Source: an uncultured Bacilli bacterium
GTDB taxonomy: Bacteria > Bacillota_I > Bacilli_A > RF39 > UBA660
Length of the DNA: 54,905 bases
Direction of reading: 5' to 3'
Assembly (NCBI GenBank): GCA_947629445.1
Contig: CANRDU010000009.1
Coordinates: 1-54,905, forward strand
This document shows, one piece after another, positions 27,009 through 35,040 of this stretch. Under the pieces are notes generated by a model. That model saw nothing but the letters and a program-made list of their open reading frames with translations. It did no database searches and had not been told where the DNA came from. A program made the position numbers and the translations under genes. How positions within the stretch are numbered: position 1 is the first letter of the stretch; each line of letters opens with the position of its first letter.

Positions 27009-27443
27009 ATGTCTAAAACTACAATTATACGAAAAATAGATGAATTAGGAAGAATTGTACTACCGAAAGATATTAGAAAAACATTAAATATTCATACGGG
27101 AGACTTACTAGAATTACAAACCAATCAAAACATTTTATCGATTACTAAATATTCTAGTATTCAAGAAATTGCCTATCTATTAGAGATACTTTTAAATACC
27201 TTTTACTTAGAATATCATATTGATGGCTTGTTATTAGCAGAAGAAAAAATAGTCAAAATATCTAGTTACAGCTCTATCCCCAAAATAGAGAAAAAATTAA
27301 AAGAAGCAGAAAGCATTCGTGTTCCTATTCAAAGAGAGGGAAAACAAATTGCGGAATTCATCTTATTTACTACCGAAACTAAGTATCAAGAAATCTTAAA
27401 ATTCCTTTCATTATTTTTAAATAAGTATCTTGAAGAATGTTAG
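27009..27443 (+). CDS. spoVT: SpoVT-like regulator (AbrB DNA-binding plus GAF-like domain)
   Basis: SpoVT tunes forespore sigma-G genes in Bacillus. The 144-residue product has an N-terminal AbrB swapped-hairpin domain (IIRKIDELGRIVLPKDIRK, residues 6-24, LNIHTGDLLEL) and a C-terminal domain of about 90 residues as in SpoVT, which is GAF-like. AbrB itself lacks this second part, and the length fits SpoVT (178) better than AbrB (94), though it is shorter. In Bacillus spoVT follows mfd; here only the divergent pyrophosphatase lies between. AGAAGGGAG precedes the ATG. A Stage V-specific role is inferred. Confidence 0.82.
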   Translation: MSKTTIIRKIDELGRIVLPKDIRKTLNIHTGDLLELQTNQNILSITKYSSIQEIAYLLEILLNTFYLEYHIDGLLLAEEKIVKISSYSSIPKIEKKLKEAESIRVPIQREGKQIAEFILFTTETKYQEILKFLSLFLNKYLEEC

Positions 27444-27458
27444 AAGTTATGTTATAAT
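27430..27458 (+). promoter_or_regulatory. Promoter of the T-box dut-metG unit
   Basis: TTGAAG (27430-27435) and TATAAT (27453-27458) with a 17-base spacer give a good housekeeping promoter. Its -35 lies inside the end of the spoVT-like gene. Confidence 0.7.
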
Positions 27459-27464
27459 GAAGCC

Positions 27465-27678
27465 ATTCAAGGCGAAGAAGGAAAGAAAAATAAGGACAGT
27501 TATAAAGAGAGCTTGGTTAGGTGAAAGCAAGTTAACTAGAGTTATTTCGAATGGGTCTGGAGCTTTTTATAGGAAAGTATAAAACGTATGCCGCGTTAAG
27601 GCTTTGAGTGTATAAAGAAATTTATAAATTAAGGTGGTACCGCGTCATCACGTCCTTATGTAGGATGTGATTTTTTTT
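27465..27678 (+). promoter_or_regulatory. T-box leader, methionine specific
   Basis: The T-box core AAGGTGGTACCGCG is at 27631-27644. Stem I shows the AGAGAGCTTGG start, and the specifier loop holds ATG at 27551-27553 (in CGAATGGGTCTGGAGC), predicting tRNA-Met. The bulge TGGT fits a tRNA ending in ACCA. The terminator stem (27648-27656 with 27662-27670) has eight T after it. Uncharged tRNA-Met should allow read-through into dut-metG, and metG encodes the matching synthetase. Confidence 0.92.
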
Positions 27679-27693
27679 GTAAGAAGGTGTATT

Positions 27694-28176
27694 ATGAGAA
27701 AATTTGAAAAAATTAGTTTTAATCAGTGGCAGAAAGATGTAAATTCTTCTAAAAAAGAATATGATAGTTTTGAGTTACCAAAAAGACAAACAAAATATAG
27801 TGCAGGGTATGATTTTCGAATGCCCATAGATGATGTTATAAAACCAGGGGAAGTAAAAAAATTCCCAACGGGAGTTAAAATTATTATGCAACAAGATGAA
27901 ATGCTTATGCTAGTAGTAAGAAGTAGTATCGGTTTTAAACATAATGTTCGTATGACTAATCAAATTGGTATTTTTGAAAGTGACTTTTATAATAATAAAA
28001 CGAATGAAGGACATGCTATGATAAGTCTCCAGAATGAAGGGGATAAGGATTTTGTTATTCATAAAGGAGACCGCATTGTACAAGGAATTTTTGTAAAATT
28101 TTTAACAGTAGATGATGAAGAAGAAATAACGACGATTAGAGAAGGTTCTATCGGTAGTACAAATAAGGAGGAATAA
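27694..28176 (+). CDS. dut: dUTP diphosphatase (trimeric family)
   Basis: Dut hydrolyses dUTP to dUMP and keeps uracil out of DNA. The 160-residue product has the trimeric dUTPase motifs: AGYDF (motif 1), VVRSSIGFK (motif 2), NQIGIFESDF (motif 3, with the Asp-containing loop), GDRIVQGIF (motif 4) and a C-terminal REGSIGSTNKEE in place of RxGGFGSTG (motif 5). The ATG at 27694 has AGAAGGTG. It is the first gene of the Met T-box transcript, two bases before metG. It complements ung found 5 kb downstream. The function is confident; why it sits under methionine control is not known. Confidence 0.9.
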   Translation: MRKFEKISFNQWQKDVNSSKKEYDSFELPKRQTKYSAGYDFRMPIDDVIKPGEVKKFPTGVKIIMQQDEMLMLVVRSSIGFKHNVRMTNQIGIFESDFYNNKTNEGHAMISLQNEGDKDFVIHKGDRIVQGIFVKFLTVDDEEEITTIREGSIGSTNKEE

Positions 28177-28178
28177 AA

Positions 28179-29732
28179 ATGAAAGAAAAATATTATATTT
28201 CAACAGCTATTACGTATACATCAGGAAAACCACATATAGGAAATACCTATGAAATTATTTTGGCGGATGCCATTGCTCGCTTTAAAAGAGCAGAAGGATA
28301 TGATGTTTATTTTCAAACAGGAACAGATGAACATGGTGAGAAAATAGAATTAAAGGCAAAGGAAGCAGGAGTAGCTCCTCAAGAATTTGTCGATGATGTA
28401 GCGCATACTATTCAAGGTATTTGGGATAGAATGAATACGAGCTATGATAGGTTTGTTAGAACAACGGATAAAAAACATGAAGAACAAGTACAGAAGATTT
28501 TTAAGAAAATGTATGATAAAGGAGATATCTATAAAGGAGAATATAGAGGATTGTACTGTACTCCTTGCGAATCTTTTTGGACAGAATCGCAATTAGTAGA
28601 TGGCAAATGTCCTGATTGTGGTAGGGAAGTAAAAGAAGCAACAGAAGAAGCTTATTTCTTTAAACTATCAAAGTATCAAGATCGTTTGGTAGAATACATA
28701 GAATCTCATCCAGAATTTATTCAACCAGAATCTCGTAAAAATGAAATGCTTAATAATTTTATTAAACCTGGATTACAAGACCTTTGTGTATCAAGAACAT
28801 CTTTCGATTGGGGAATTCCTGTTACCTTTGATCCAAAGCATGTTGTTTATGTATGGCTAGATGCGTTAACCAATTATATTACCAATATTGGGTATGATGT
28901 TGATAATCCTACGGATGAATTTAAAAAATATTGGCCAGCAGATCTTCATTTAATAGGTAAAGATATCATTCGTTTTCATACGATTTATTGGCCATGTTTC
29001 TTATGGTCTTTGGATATAGAACTTCCAAAACAAGTATTTGGTCATCCTTGGTTACTTACTAACAATGATAAAATTGGAAAAAGTAGAGGAAATGCTATTT
29101 ACGCAGATGATTTAGCGGATTTATTTGGAGTAGATGCCGTAAGATATTATGTATTACATGAGATTCCTTTTGCTAATGATGGTAATTTAACTTATGAATT
29201 AATGATTGAACGATATAATTCTGATTTAGCAAATATCTTAGGAAATCTTGTAAACCGTACCATTTCTATGGATAAAAAATATTTTGAAGGAATAGTACCA
29301 GAAATAGGAGTAGCAGAACCGATTGATGAAGATTTAAAAGAGACAGTTAGAAATGCTACCCTTCATACCAAAGAAGCTATGGACCGTCTAAGAGTAGCGG
29401 ATGCTATTGATGCTGTATTTGAAATATTTAGAAGAAGTAATAAATATATTGATGAAACTACCCCATGGACTCTTGCAAAAGAAGGTAATATGGAAAGATT
29501 AAAGACTGTTATTTATAATTTGCTAGAATCTATTCGTATTGGAGCCGTATTACTTCATTCCTTCCTACCAGAAACAGCTGAAAAGATTTATCACCAACTT
29601 AATACGGATAAGAATGATTTTGAAAGTATTAAAGAATTTGGTGCCTTAGAAAGTGGAAAGTCAGTAAACAATCCAGAAGCATTATTTGCGCGTATTGATA
29701 AAGATAAATTTTTAGAAGAGTTACAAAAGTAA
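28179..29732 (+). CDS. metG: Methionyl-tRNA synthetase
   Basis: MetRS charges tRNA-Met. The 517-residue product has the HIGH-type motif as HIGN in GKPHIGNTYEIILAD, a zinc knuckle pair (CTPC...CPDC, residues about 127-150), the KMSKS-type loop as KIGKSRGN near 302, and the anticodon domain with NLVNR near 350. It lacks the C-terminal tRNA-binding (EMAP/Arc1-like) domain of the 660-residue Bacillus enzyme. AGGAGG precedes the ATG. Transcription is under the Met T-box. In Bacillus metS-tatD-yabE-ksgA has the same order. Confidence 0.97.
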   Translation: MKEKYYISTAITYTSGKPHIGNTYEIILADAIARFKRAEGYDVYFQTGTDEHGEKIELKAKEAGVAPQEFVDDVAHTIQGIWDRMNTSYDRFVRTTDKKHEEQVQKIFKKMYDKGDIYKGEYRGLYCTPCESFWTESQLVDGKCPDCGREVKEATEEAYFFKLSKYQDRLVEYIESHPEFIQPESRKNEMLNNFIKPGLQDLCVSRTSFDWGIPVTFDPKHVVYVWLDALTNYITNIGYDVDNPTDEFKKYWPADLHLIGKDIIRFHTIYWPCFLWSLDIELPKQVFGHPWLLTNNDKIGKSRGNAIYADDLADLFGVDAVRYYVLHEIPFANDGNLTYELMIERYNSDLANILGNLVNRTISMDKKYFEGIVPEIGVAEPIDEDLKETVRNATLHTKEAMDRLRVADAIDAVFEIFRRSNKYIDETTPWTLAKEGNMERLKTVIYNLLESIRIGAVLLHSFLPETAEKIYHQLNTDKNDFESIKEFGALESGKSVNNPEALFARIDKDKFLEELQK

Positions 29733-29740
29733 CTCTTTTA
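29716..29740 (+). terminator. Terminator of dut-metG
   Basis: A 9-bp stem (29716-29724 with 29729-29737) around AAAA and overlapping the metG stop is followed by T-rich sequence. Confidence 0.7.
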
Positions 29741-29838
29741 TTTCGTCAAAAAACGTAAAATATCTAAATTTGTCGATAGGTTAGGGAATTCGTAGAATAA
29801 AAATTATGATATACTCTATTTTGTGAGGAGAAAATTTT

Positions 29839-29997
29839 ATGACAGAAGATAGAGTTGTACTGAAACAGGTAGTGCTTTTTCTTTGTTTTATTGGTTTTTT
29901 AATATTTTGTGATTTTATGAGTACTCATGAAATAGAAGATTTTCTTTATTTATTAGTTGTTTTATACTATACTATTTGGTATATATTTGGGAAGTAA
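29839..29997 (+). CDS. Small two-helix membrane protein
   Basis: A 52-codon gene lies between metG and tatD, with GAGGAG ten bases before its ATG. The product has a short polar start (MTEDR), a hydrophobic helix at about residues 10-27, a polar turn (STHEIED) and a second helix at 35-50, ending in GK. It is bracketed by its own terminator. I recognise no family. The codons match the region, and the ribosome site makes translation likely. Confidence 0.6.
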   Translation: MTEDRVVLKQVVLFLCFIGFLIFCDFMSTHEIEDFLYLLVVLYYTIWYIFGK

Positions 29998-29998
29998 T

Positions 29999-30024
29999 TC
30001 TACCGCGGTTGGTAGATTTTTTTT
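29999..30024 (+). terminator. Terminator after the small membrane protein gene
   Basis: A 6-bp stem (29999-30004 with 30011-30016) and eight T follow the stop codon directly. The same sequence holds TTGGTA, a possible -35 for the tatD promoter 17 bases before TATAAT at 30032-30037. Confidence 0.7.
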
Positions 30025-30031
30025 GTTATGA

Positions 30032-30037
30032 TATAAT
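30032..30037 (+). promoter_or_regulatory. tatD promoter -10 element
   Basis: TGA-TATAAT lies 17 bases before the tatD start, so the leader is only about ten bases and carries GGTGAT. TTGGTA at 30009-30014 is a plausible -35 at a 17-base spacing. Confidence 0.55.
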
Positions 30038-30053
30038 TTTTATGGTGATTATT

Positions 30054-30809
30054 ATGTTGATTGATACCCATTGTCATTTAGAAGAAGCATTATATGAAGA
30101 TATTCATGAAGTGATAAATAGGATGCCAGGATTGATGATTACAGCTGGTACCAATAGAGAAACAAATCAAGAAGTTTTAGTGCGTGTCAAAGAAAATGAC
30201 AACGTTTATGGTGTGATAGGTATTCATCCAGAATTTGTAGATAGTTATCAAGAAGAGGATTTAAAATGGATAGAAGAGCATTTGCAGGATGAAAAAATTG
30301 TAGGAATAGGAGAAATTGGATTAGATTATCACTATGATGATACCAAAAAAGAAGAACAAAAACGTCTTTTTGAAAGACAGATTGTCCTTGCTCAAGAATA
30401 TCATAAAACGGTTGTTGTTCATAGTAGGGATGCCATATTAGACACTTATGAAATTATGAAAAAATATCCGAATGTAAAATTTATTTTACACTGTTATAGT
30501 TCGACGATTGAAATGGCAGAGAGATTCTTAGAATTAAATGTCTTATTTGGTGTTGGAGGGGTCATTACATTTAAAAATAGTGCTAAACTAAAAGAAGTGG
30601 TAGAAAAACTAGATTTAGAATATATATTATTGGAAACCGATAGTCCGTATCTATCTCCAGAACCATATAGAGGGAAGGTAAATGAGCCTGCTAATACCGC
30701 TATTATCGCTTCTAAAATAGCGGAAATTAAAGGAATTACTAAGGAAGAAGTTATTGTAAAAACAGGCGAGAATGCCATTCGTCAATTTGACTTGAATATA
30801 GCTTTATGA
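30054..30809 (+). CDS. tatD: TatD-family metal-dependent deoxyribonuclease
   Basis: TatD enzymes are metal-dependent nucleases of the amidohydrolase fold. The 251-residue product shows IDTHCHLE at its start (first metal ligands), GEIGLDYHYD near residue 87, VVHSRDA near 123, LHCYS near 147 and ETDSPYLSPEPYRG near 194. I choose the ATG at 30054 with GGTGATTATT before it; the frame is open upstream through the promoter. It follows metG as in Bacillus (yabD), interrupted by the small membrane protein gene. Confidence 0.94.
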   Translation: MLIDTHCHLEEALYEDIHEVINRMPGLMITAGTNRETNQEVLVRVKENDNVYGVIGIHPEFVDSYQEEDLKWIEEHLQDEKIVGIGEIGLDYHYDDTKKEEQKRLFERQIVLAQEYHKTVVVHSRDAILDTYEIMKKYPNVKFILHCYSSTIEMAERFLELNVLFGVGGVITFKNSAKLKEVVEKLDLEYILLETDSPYLSPEPYRGKVNEPANTAIIASKIAEIKGITKEEVIVKTGENAIRQFDLNIAL

Positions 30810-30840
30810 TACAATTTTTTTGATGTAATGAGGTGACCAA

Positions 30841-31545
30841 ATGGAAATCTATTTACTGAAATTAATCGGAAATTGGCTATCTGTTTTAACGGTATCTTTG
30901 ATATCTTTATTTGGTTTAAGTAATTATAAAGAAGATGCTGCGGATATTAAAAATATCAGTTATACAAAAACAGCATCAGTAGTGAATGAAGTTATTCCTT
31001 TTAAAACGAAGTATGTATATAATTCTTCTAAATCTGAAACAGCTGAAAAAGTGGTTTTAGTGAAAGGAGAAAATGGATTAAGTTATACCTATGAAAATGG
31101 TGTTGAAAAAGTTTTAAGACAACCAGTAACACAAGTAGTAGAAGTAGGAACTGCTAGGACGGGAGAGTATAATGGAAGACTAACTACTTATGGTGGAGAC
31201 TGTCCTGGTTGTAGCAAAGTTGCGAATGTAGCCTGTCGTACGAAAGACGGTAAAAAATTCAGTTTATTTAACGATGGTATTTATTACGATGATGATGAAT
31301 ATGGTCCTGTTCGTATTTTATCAGCTGATTTAGGAGGGTTTCCTTGTGGCACGATGATACTTGTCGATAACGGTAATGTAGATCCATTTTATGCGGTTGT
31401 CTTGGATACGGGTGCTACTATGCGTAATAGTTACAAAAAAGGTTATATTTGGATGGATTTAGCATTTAAATATCAAGGAGATTCTAAAGGAACGCATATG
31501 GGAAGTAAAAATACACATTTTAGTGTTCAAAGATGGGGATGGTAA
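30841..31545 (+). CDS. YabE-like secreted G5/3D-type cell-wall protein
   Basis: The 234-residue protein has one N-terminal hydrophobic segment (residues 5-26), a G5 domain (about 45-104, with VVNEVIPFKTKYV and VVEVGTA) and a C-terminal barrel domain resembling the 3D/RpfB-like domain of YabE, ending near VVLDTGATMRNSYKKG and WMDLAF. Four cysteines (CPGC, AC, PC) suggest a disulfide or metal in this domain. YabE-type proteins act on peptidoglycan during growth or spore revival. Order tatD-yabE-ksgA matches Bacillus, with rnmV missing. GAGGTGA precedes the ATG. Confidence 0.82.
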   Translation: MEIYLLKLIGNWLSVLTVSLISLFGLSNYKEDAADIKNISYTKTASVVNEVIPFKTKYVYNSSKSETAEKVVLVKGENGLSYTYENGVEKVLRQPVTQVVEVGTARTGEYNGRLTTYGGDCPGCSKVANVACRTKDGKKFSLFNDGIYYDDDEYGPVRILSADLGGFPCGTMILVDNGNVDPFYAVVLDTGATMRNSYKKGYIWMDLAFKYQGDSKGTHMGSKNTHFSVQRWGW

Positions 31546-31558
31546 CCCATCTTTTTTT
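31529..31558 (+). terminator. Terminator of tatD-yabE
   Basis: A 9-bp stem (31529-31537 with 31546-31554) spans the stop codon of the YabE-like gene and runs into seven T. Confidence 0.8.
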
Positions 31559-31671
31559 GTAGTTAAGTTTGTTGAAAATAAAATCTCACACGCACCATTC
31601 AATATGGCTGTTGGATATAAAGAAGATATCTTTCTGAAAAGAATTTCTCTTTTTATTTTTGAATATAGGTG

Positions 31672-31680
31672 TGATATAAT
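31672..31680 (+). promoter_or_regulatory. rsmA promoter, extended -10
   Basis: TGA-TATAAT (31672-31680) lies 15 bases before the rsmA ATG. The short leader carries GGTGATTTT directly before the start. Confidence 0.55.
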
Positions 31681-31695
31681 GAGTTTGGTGATTTT

Positions 31696-32535
31696 ATGGA
31701 ATATTCTCCTCGTAAGATGCAAGAATTATTAGACCAAAATGATTTTAAATTAAAAAAGAAATTTGGTCAGAATTTTATCATTGATGAAAATATTATTAAC
31801 AGTATTGTAGAAAAATCAAAAATAGATAATGAAACACTTGTGATCGAAATAGGACCTGGAGCAGGTTCCCTTACCTACAAACTTTCTTTGAGCGCTAAAA
31901 AGGTACTTTGTTATGAAATAGATACGACATTAAAAGAAGTGCTTAACGAAAACTTACGAGATTGTCCGAATATTGATATTGTCTTCCAGGATTTTTTACA
32001 GGCGAACGTAAAAGAAGAACTGAAAAAATATTCTTATAAAAGGTTATATGTAGTAGCAAATTTACCGTACTATATTACGACTCCTATTATTACGAAAATT
32101 ATTGAAGATGCAATTCCCGTAGATAAGATTGTCGTTATGGTTCAAAAAGAAGTAGGAAATCGTTTTAAAGCGGTTCCAGGAACAAAAGATTATAATTCTC
32201 TTACTGTTTATTTAAATTGTTTTTTTGAAATAAAAAAATTGATGGATGTCAGTAGAAATGTCTTTTTACCAAAGCCAAATGTAGATAGTATTATTGTAGA
32301 ATTTTGTAAAAGAGAAAAGGTAGAATTACCAGAAAATAGACAATTATTTTTTAAAATCGTTCGGGATGCTTTTGGTCAAAAAAGAAAAAATTTGCGTAAT
32401 AATTTAAAAAATTATCCATTGGATAAAATAGAAAAAGTACTTCAAAAATATCACTTGGATTTAAATGCGAGAGCGGAGATGCTATCACTTGAAATATTTG
32501 TGGATTTAGCGAAAGAAATAGGGGAGAATTTATGA
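31696..32535 (+). CDS. rsmA: 16S rRNA (adenine1518/1519-N6)-dimethyltransferase RsmA
   Basis: RsmA (KsgA) dimethylates two adenines near the 3' end of 16S rRNA. The 279-residue product has KKKFGQNFIID near residue 20, the SAM motif EIGPGAGSLT near 52, and the catalytic NLPYYITTPII near 119. It is first in a tight group: the next gene overlaps its stop by four bases, and ung overlaps that gene. In Bacillus rnmV precedes it and is not present here. Confidence 0.96.
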   Translation: MEYSPRKMQELLDQNDFKLKKKFGQNFIIDENIINSIVEKSKIDNETLVIEIGPGAGSLTYKLSLSAKKVLCYEIDTTLKEVLNENLRDCPNIDIVFQDFLQANVKEELKKYSYKRLYVVANLPYYITTPIITKIIEDAIPVDKIVVMVQKEVGNRFKAVPGTKDYNSLTVYLNCFFEIKKLMDVSRNVFLPKPNVDSIIVEFCKREKVELPENRQLFFKIVRDAFGQKRKNLRNNLKNYPLDKIEKVLQKYHLDLNARAEMLSLEIFVDLAKEIGENL

Positions 32536-32876
32536 AAAAAATAAGTTTACTTTGTATGATTTTATTATTGCTTGGCTGTGGTAAGTTAGAAGAGCCAAAG
32601 CCAGTTCAAGATGCGATAGATACGATTGAAGAGAGTAATGCTTCCGTTGCAAAAGTGTATGTAACGCATCTCCTTAATCAAGCAGAGATTGAATTGATGC
32701 AAAAATTAGATGCAAGTTGTATAAAAGCAAGTACCGTTGGTAATCAGGATGCAACTGCAGGAGAATTTTGTGTACAAGAAAATGGTGATATCGTTGCTAA
32801 AAATGTAGAATATCAAGGATTTATTTGTAATGGTGCAAAAACGAATATGAGTTGTGTGGTGAAGAGTAATGATTAA
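32532..32876 (+). CDS. Small lipoprotein of unknown function
   Basis: The 114-residue product starts with a lipoprotein signal ending LLLLGC (Cys 16), followed by a short polar region and a helix (VYVTHLLNQAEIELMQK). The C-terminal half has four cysteines at irregular spacing (DASC, EFC, FIC, MSC) that could form two disulfides. I do not recognise the family. It starts inside the rsmA stop (ATGA) after GGGGAG and its end overlaps the start of ung, so it is translated with both. Confidence 0.75.
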   Translation: MKKISLLCMILLLLGCGKLEEPKPVQDAIDTIEESNASVAKVYVTHLLNQAEIELMQKLDASCIKASTVGNQDATAGEFCVQENGDIVAKNVEYQGFICNGAKTNMSCVVKSND

Positions 32877-33519
32877 CAAAAAATGGGATGAAGTTTTAGC
32901 GGGAGAAATGAAGAAAGAATATTTCAAAAATTTAGGAATTTTTGTAAAAAAAGAATATCATTCGAAAAGAATTTTTCCTCCTTATCAAAATATTTTTGAT
33001 GCTTTAAGATTTACAGATTACGATGAAGTAAAGGTTGTTATTTTAGGACAAGATCCTTATCATGGTTTAGGAGAAGCAAATGGACTATCCTTTTCTGTTC
33101 ATAACAATATCAAAAGACCCCCTTCTCTTCAAAATATTTTTAAGGAATTAGAGAGCGATTTAGGAATTAAAAGAGAAACTAATGATTTAAGTGATTGGGC
33201 TAAACAGGGAGTTTTACTTTTAAATTCCATTATGACAGTAGAGCAAGATAAACCACTCTCTCACAAAGATAAAGGATGGGAACAATTCACAGATTTTATT
33301 ATTAAATCTTTAAATGAGCGAGAAGATCCTGTTATTTTTGTATTATGGGGAAGTTTTGCCCGTAGTAAAAAGGAACTAATCACGAATTCTAGACATCCTA
33401 TTATCGAATCCGTTCATCCATCCCCATTATCTGCCAATCGTGGTTTTTTTGGCAGTAAGCCATTTAGTAAAATCAATAATATCCTTAAAAAAAATGGGAA
33501 AAAGGAAATTAATTGGTAA
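32869..33519 (+). CDS. ung: Uracil-DNA glycosylase
   Basis: Ung excises uracil from DNA. The 216-residue family 1 enzyme has the water-activating motif GQDPYHG near residue 61, LLLNSIMTV near 117, and the minor-groove loop HPSPLSANRGFFG near 187. It starts eight bases before the end of the lipoprotein gene. With dut upstream, it forms the uracil-avoidance pathway of this window. Confidence 0.97.
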   Translation: MINKKWDEVLAGEMKKEYFKNLGIFVKKEYHSKRIFPPYQNIFDALRFTDYDEVKVVILGQDPYHGLGEANGLSFSVHNNIKRPPSLQNIFKELESDLGIKRETNDLSDWAKQGVLLLNSIMTVEQDKPLSHKDKGWEQFTDFIIKSLNEREDPVIFVLWGSFARSKKELITNSRHPIIESVHPSPLSANRGFFGSKPFSKINNILKKNGKKEINW

Positions 33520-33525
33520 TATTTT

Positions 33526-33549
33526 AAAGGGATAATTCCCTTTTGTTTC
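33526..33549 (+). terminator. Terminator of rsmA-lipoprotein-ung
   Basis: A 7-bp stem (33526-33532 with 33537-33543) with a 4-base loop is followed by a T-rich stretch. It ends just before the next -35. Confidence 0.7.
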
Positions 33550-33550
33550 A

Positions 33551-33579
33551 TTGACTTTCGCATACTTCTATGATATTAT
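33551..33579 (+). promoter_or_regulatory. Strong promoter of the Ig-like protein gene
   Basis: TTGACT (33551-33556), a 17-base spacer and TGA-TATTAT (-10 at 33574-33579) make a near-consensus extended promoter. The TTG of the -35 could be misread as a start codon in the same frame. Confidence 0.8.
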
Positions 33580-33604
33580 GTACATAGTAAAAATAGGTGA
33601 TTTT

Positions 33605-34969
33605 ATGAAAAAGAATATTATATATGGGGTTCTATTTTTTTTAATTGTATTAGCGGGAAGTTTTTCTTTTTACATATACTATCAGGAATCATATTTTAGT
33701 ATTGATGAGAGATTAGTTTCTATCACGGTAGATAATGACTATTGGACTGCTAGTAATGTGAAAGTAACAGTAGAGTATAAAAACGAAGATATTCCAATTG
33801 GAGGATACTCCTTTGATGGAGGAAAAACTTGGCAATTTAGCAATGAATATGAGGTAGAGGAAAATCAGAGATTAGAAATCGTGTTAAAAACAGAAACAGG
33901 AAGAAAATCAGAAATTATTCCCTATGCTGTTTCCAATATTGATAAGCAAGCCCCAGAAATTTTAGTAGATAATGTAATTTATGTAGCGCAAGGTTCTCGC
34001 TTTAACTTTGAGGATAAATATAGTGTTGTAGATCTAGATTCCGGTATTAAAGGGAGTGTCACAGTAAAACCAAATTGGATTGATACTAGCGATTTAGCCA
34101 CTTATCAAGTAGAAATTAGCGCTTCCGATAAAGCATTGAATAGTAATGCGAAAACTATGGTAGTAGAGGTAGTCGATCCTAATGATCCTCTGCTTTCAGA
34201 ACAAAATCCAGATGTCGAAATTCGTGTTCAAGGTGTAAAATTATCGGAAACTAGATTAAGTTTGGTAAAAGGAACTAACACAAAAGTAGAAGCTATTATT
34301 CGACCAAGCAACGCTACAAATAAAAATGTTGTGTGGACGAGTAGTAATGAAAGTGTTGCAACTGTTGACCAAACAGGAAATATTACAGCTTTAGAAGCAG
34401 GAATGGCAACCATCACGGCTACGACACAAGACGGGAATAAATCATCTGATATTCGTTTGGTAGTTACGGATAGAAAAATTGAAGTAGAAAAAATTGAATT
34501 AGATAGAGTATCTGATACAGTGACTTCTGATTTTGATGATATCGTATTAACAGCCACCATCAGTCCAGAAAATGCAACCGATACTAAGATTACATGGAAT
34601 AGTAGTAATCCGAATGTAGCAGTTGTTGTAAATGGAGTGGTAACGGTACGTGGCGAGGGAGTAACTAATTTAACGGCAACTACTTCTAATGGAAAAGTGG
34701 CAACTTATACATTAACGGTTGTTGATTCATATACTTATCAGGAAAAAGAAGTTACAACCTTTACTGGTGATCTAATGGGATATACCATTAAGATTTATAA
34801 GAATGGTGTAGATATTACAAGTGATGTTACAGCAATTACTTCGCCATTTGTGGCTCGTAATGATTATAAAGCTCCGGAGATTGAAATTAGTATTGCTAAT
34901 CACAATGCATTACAAGATGGGGAATTATCATTTAATTATAAGACGAGAAAATTAGTAGCTACGAAATAA
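33605..34969 (+). CDS. Membrane-anchored Ig-like (Big_2) surface protein
   Basis: The 454-residue protein has an N-terminal membrane helix (residues 5-25) and no lipobox. Its outer part has a cadherin/HYR-like module (about 115-195, starting DKQAPEI) and two bacterial Ig-like Big_2 domains (about 208-290 and 294-375) with the typical VWTSSN and ATVDQTGNITAL, ITWNSSN and TATTSNGK patterns. A short C-terminal domain follows. Big_2 proteins commonly bind cell wall or host ligands. No sortase motif is seen, so it stays anchored by its N-terminus. The ATG at 33605 has GGTGATTTT. Confidence 0.85.
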   Translation: MKKNIIYGVLFFLIVLAGSFSFYIYYQESYFSIDERLVSITVDNDYWTASNVKVTVEYKNEDIPIGGYSFDGGKTWQFSNEYEVEENQRLEIVLKTETGRKSEIIPYAVSNIDKQAPEILVDNVIYVAQGSRFNFEDKYSVVDLDSGIKGSVTVKPNWIDTSDLATYQVEISASDKALNSNAKTMVVEVVDPNDPLLSEQNPDVEIRVQGVKLSETRLSLVKGTNTKVEAIIRPSNATNKNVVWTSSNESVATVDQTGNITALEAGMATITATTQDGNKSSDIRLVVTDRKIEVEKIELDRVSDTVTSDFDDIVLTATISPENATDTKITWNSSNPNVAVVVNGVVTVRGEGVTNLTATTSNGKVATYTLTVVDSYTYQEKEVTTFTGDLMGYTIKIYKNGVDITSDVTAITSPFVARNDYKAPEIEISIANHNALQDGELSFNYKTRKLVATK

Positions 34970-34995
34970 AGTAAGATTTTGTATCTTACTTTTTT
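34969..34995 (+). terminator. Terminator of the Ig-like protein gene
   Basis: A 9-bp stem (34969-34977 with 34983-34991) with a 5-base loop is followed by T. Confidence 0.75.
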
Positions 34996-35040
34996 CTTGT
35001 ATAAAAGACATTTTTATAATACAATAACAGTGGTGATTTT

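Noticed and set aside
31523..31732. 69-codon frame between the YabE-like gene and rsmA
   Set aside because: It overlaps a terminator, a promoter and the rsmA start in another frame and has no ribosome site.
33551..33604. N-terminal extension of the Ig-like protein from a TTG
   Set aside because: The TTG is the -35 element of a strong promoter; ATG at 33605 has GGTGATTTT and begins the membrane helix.
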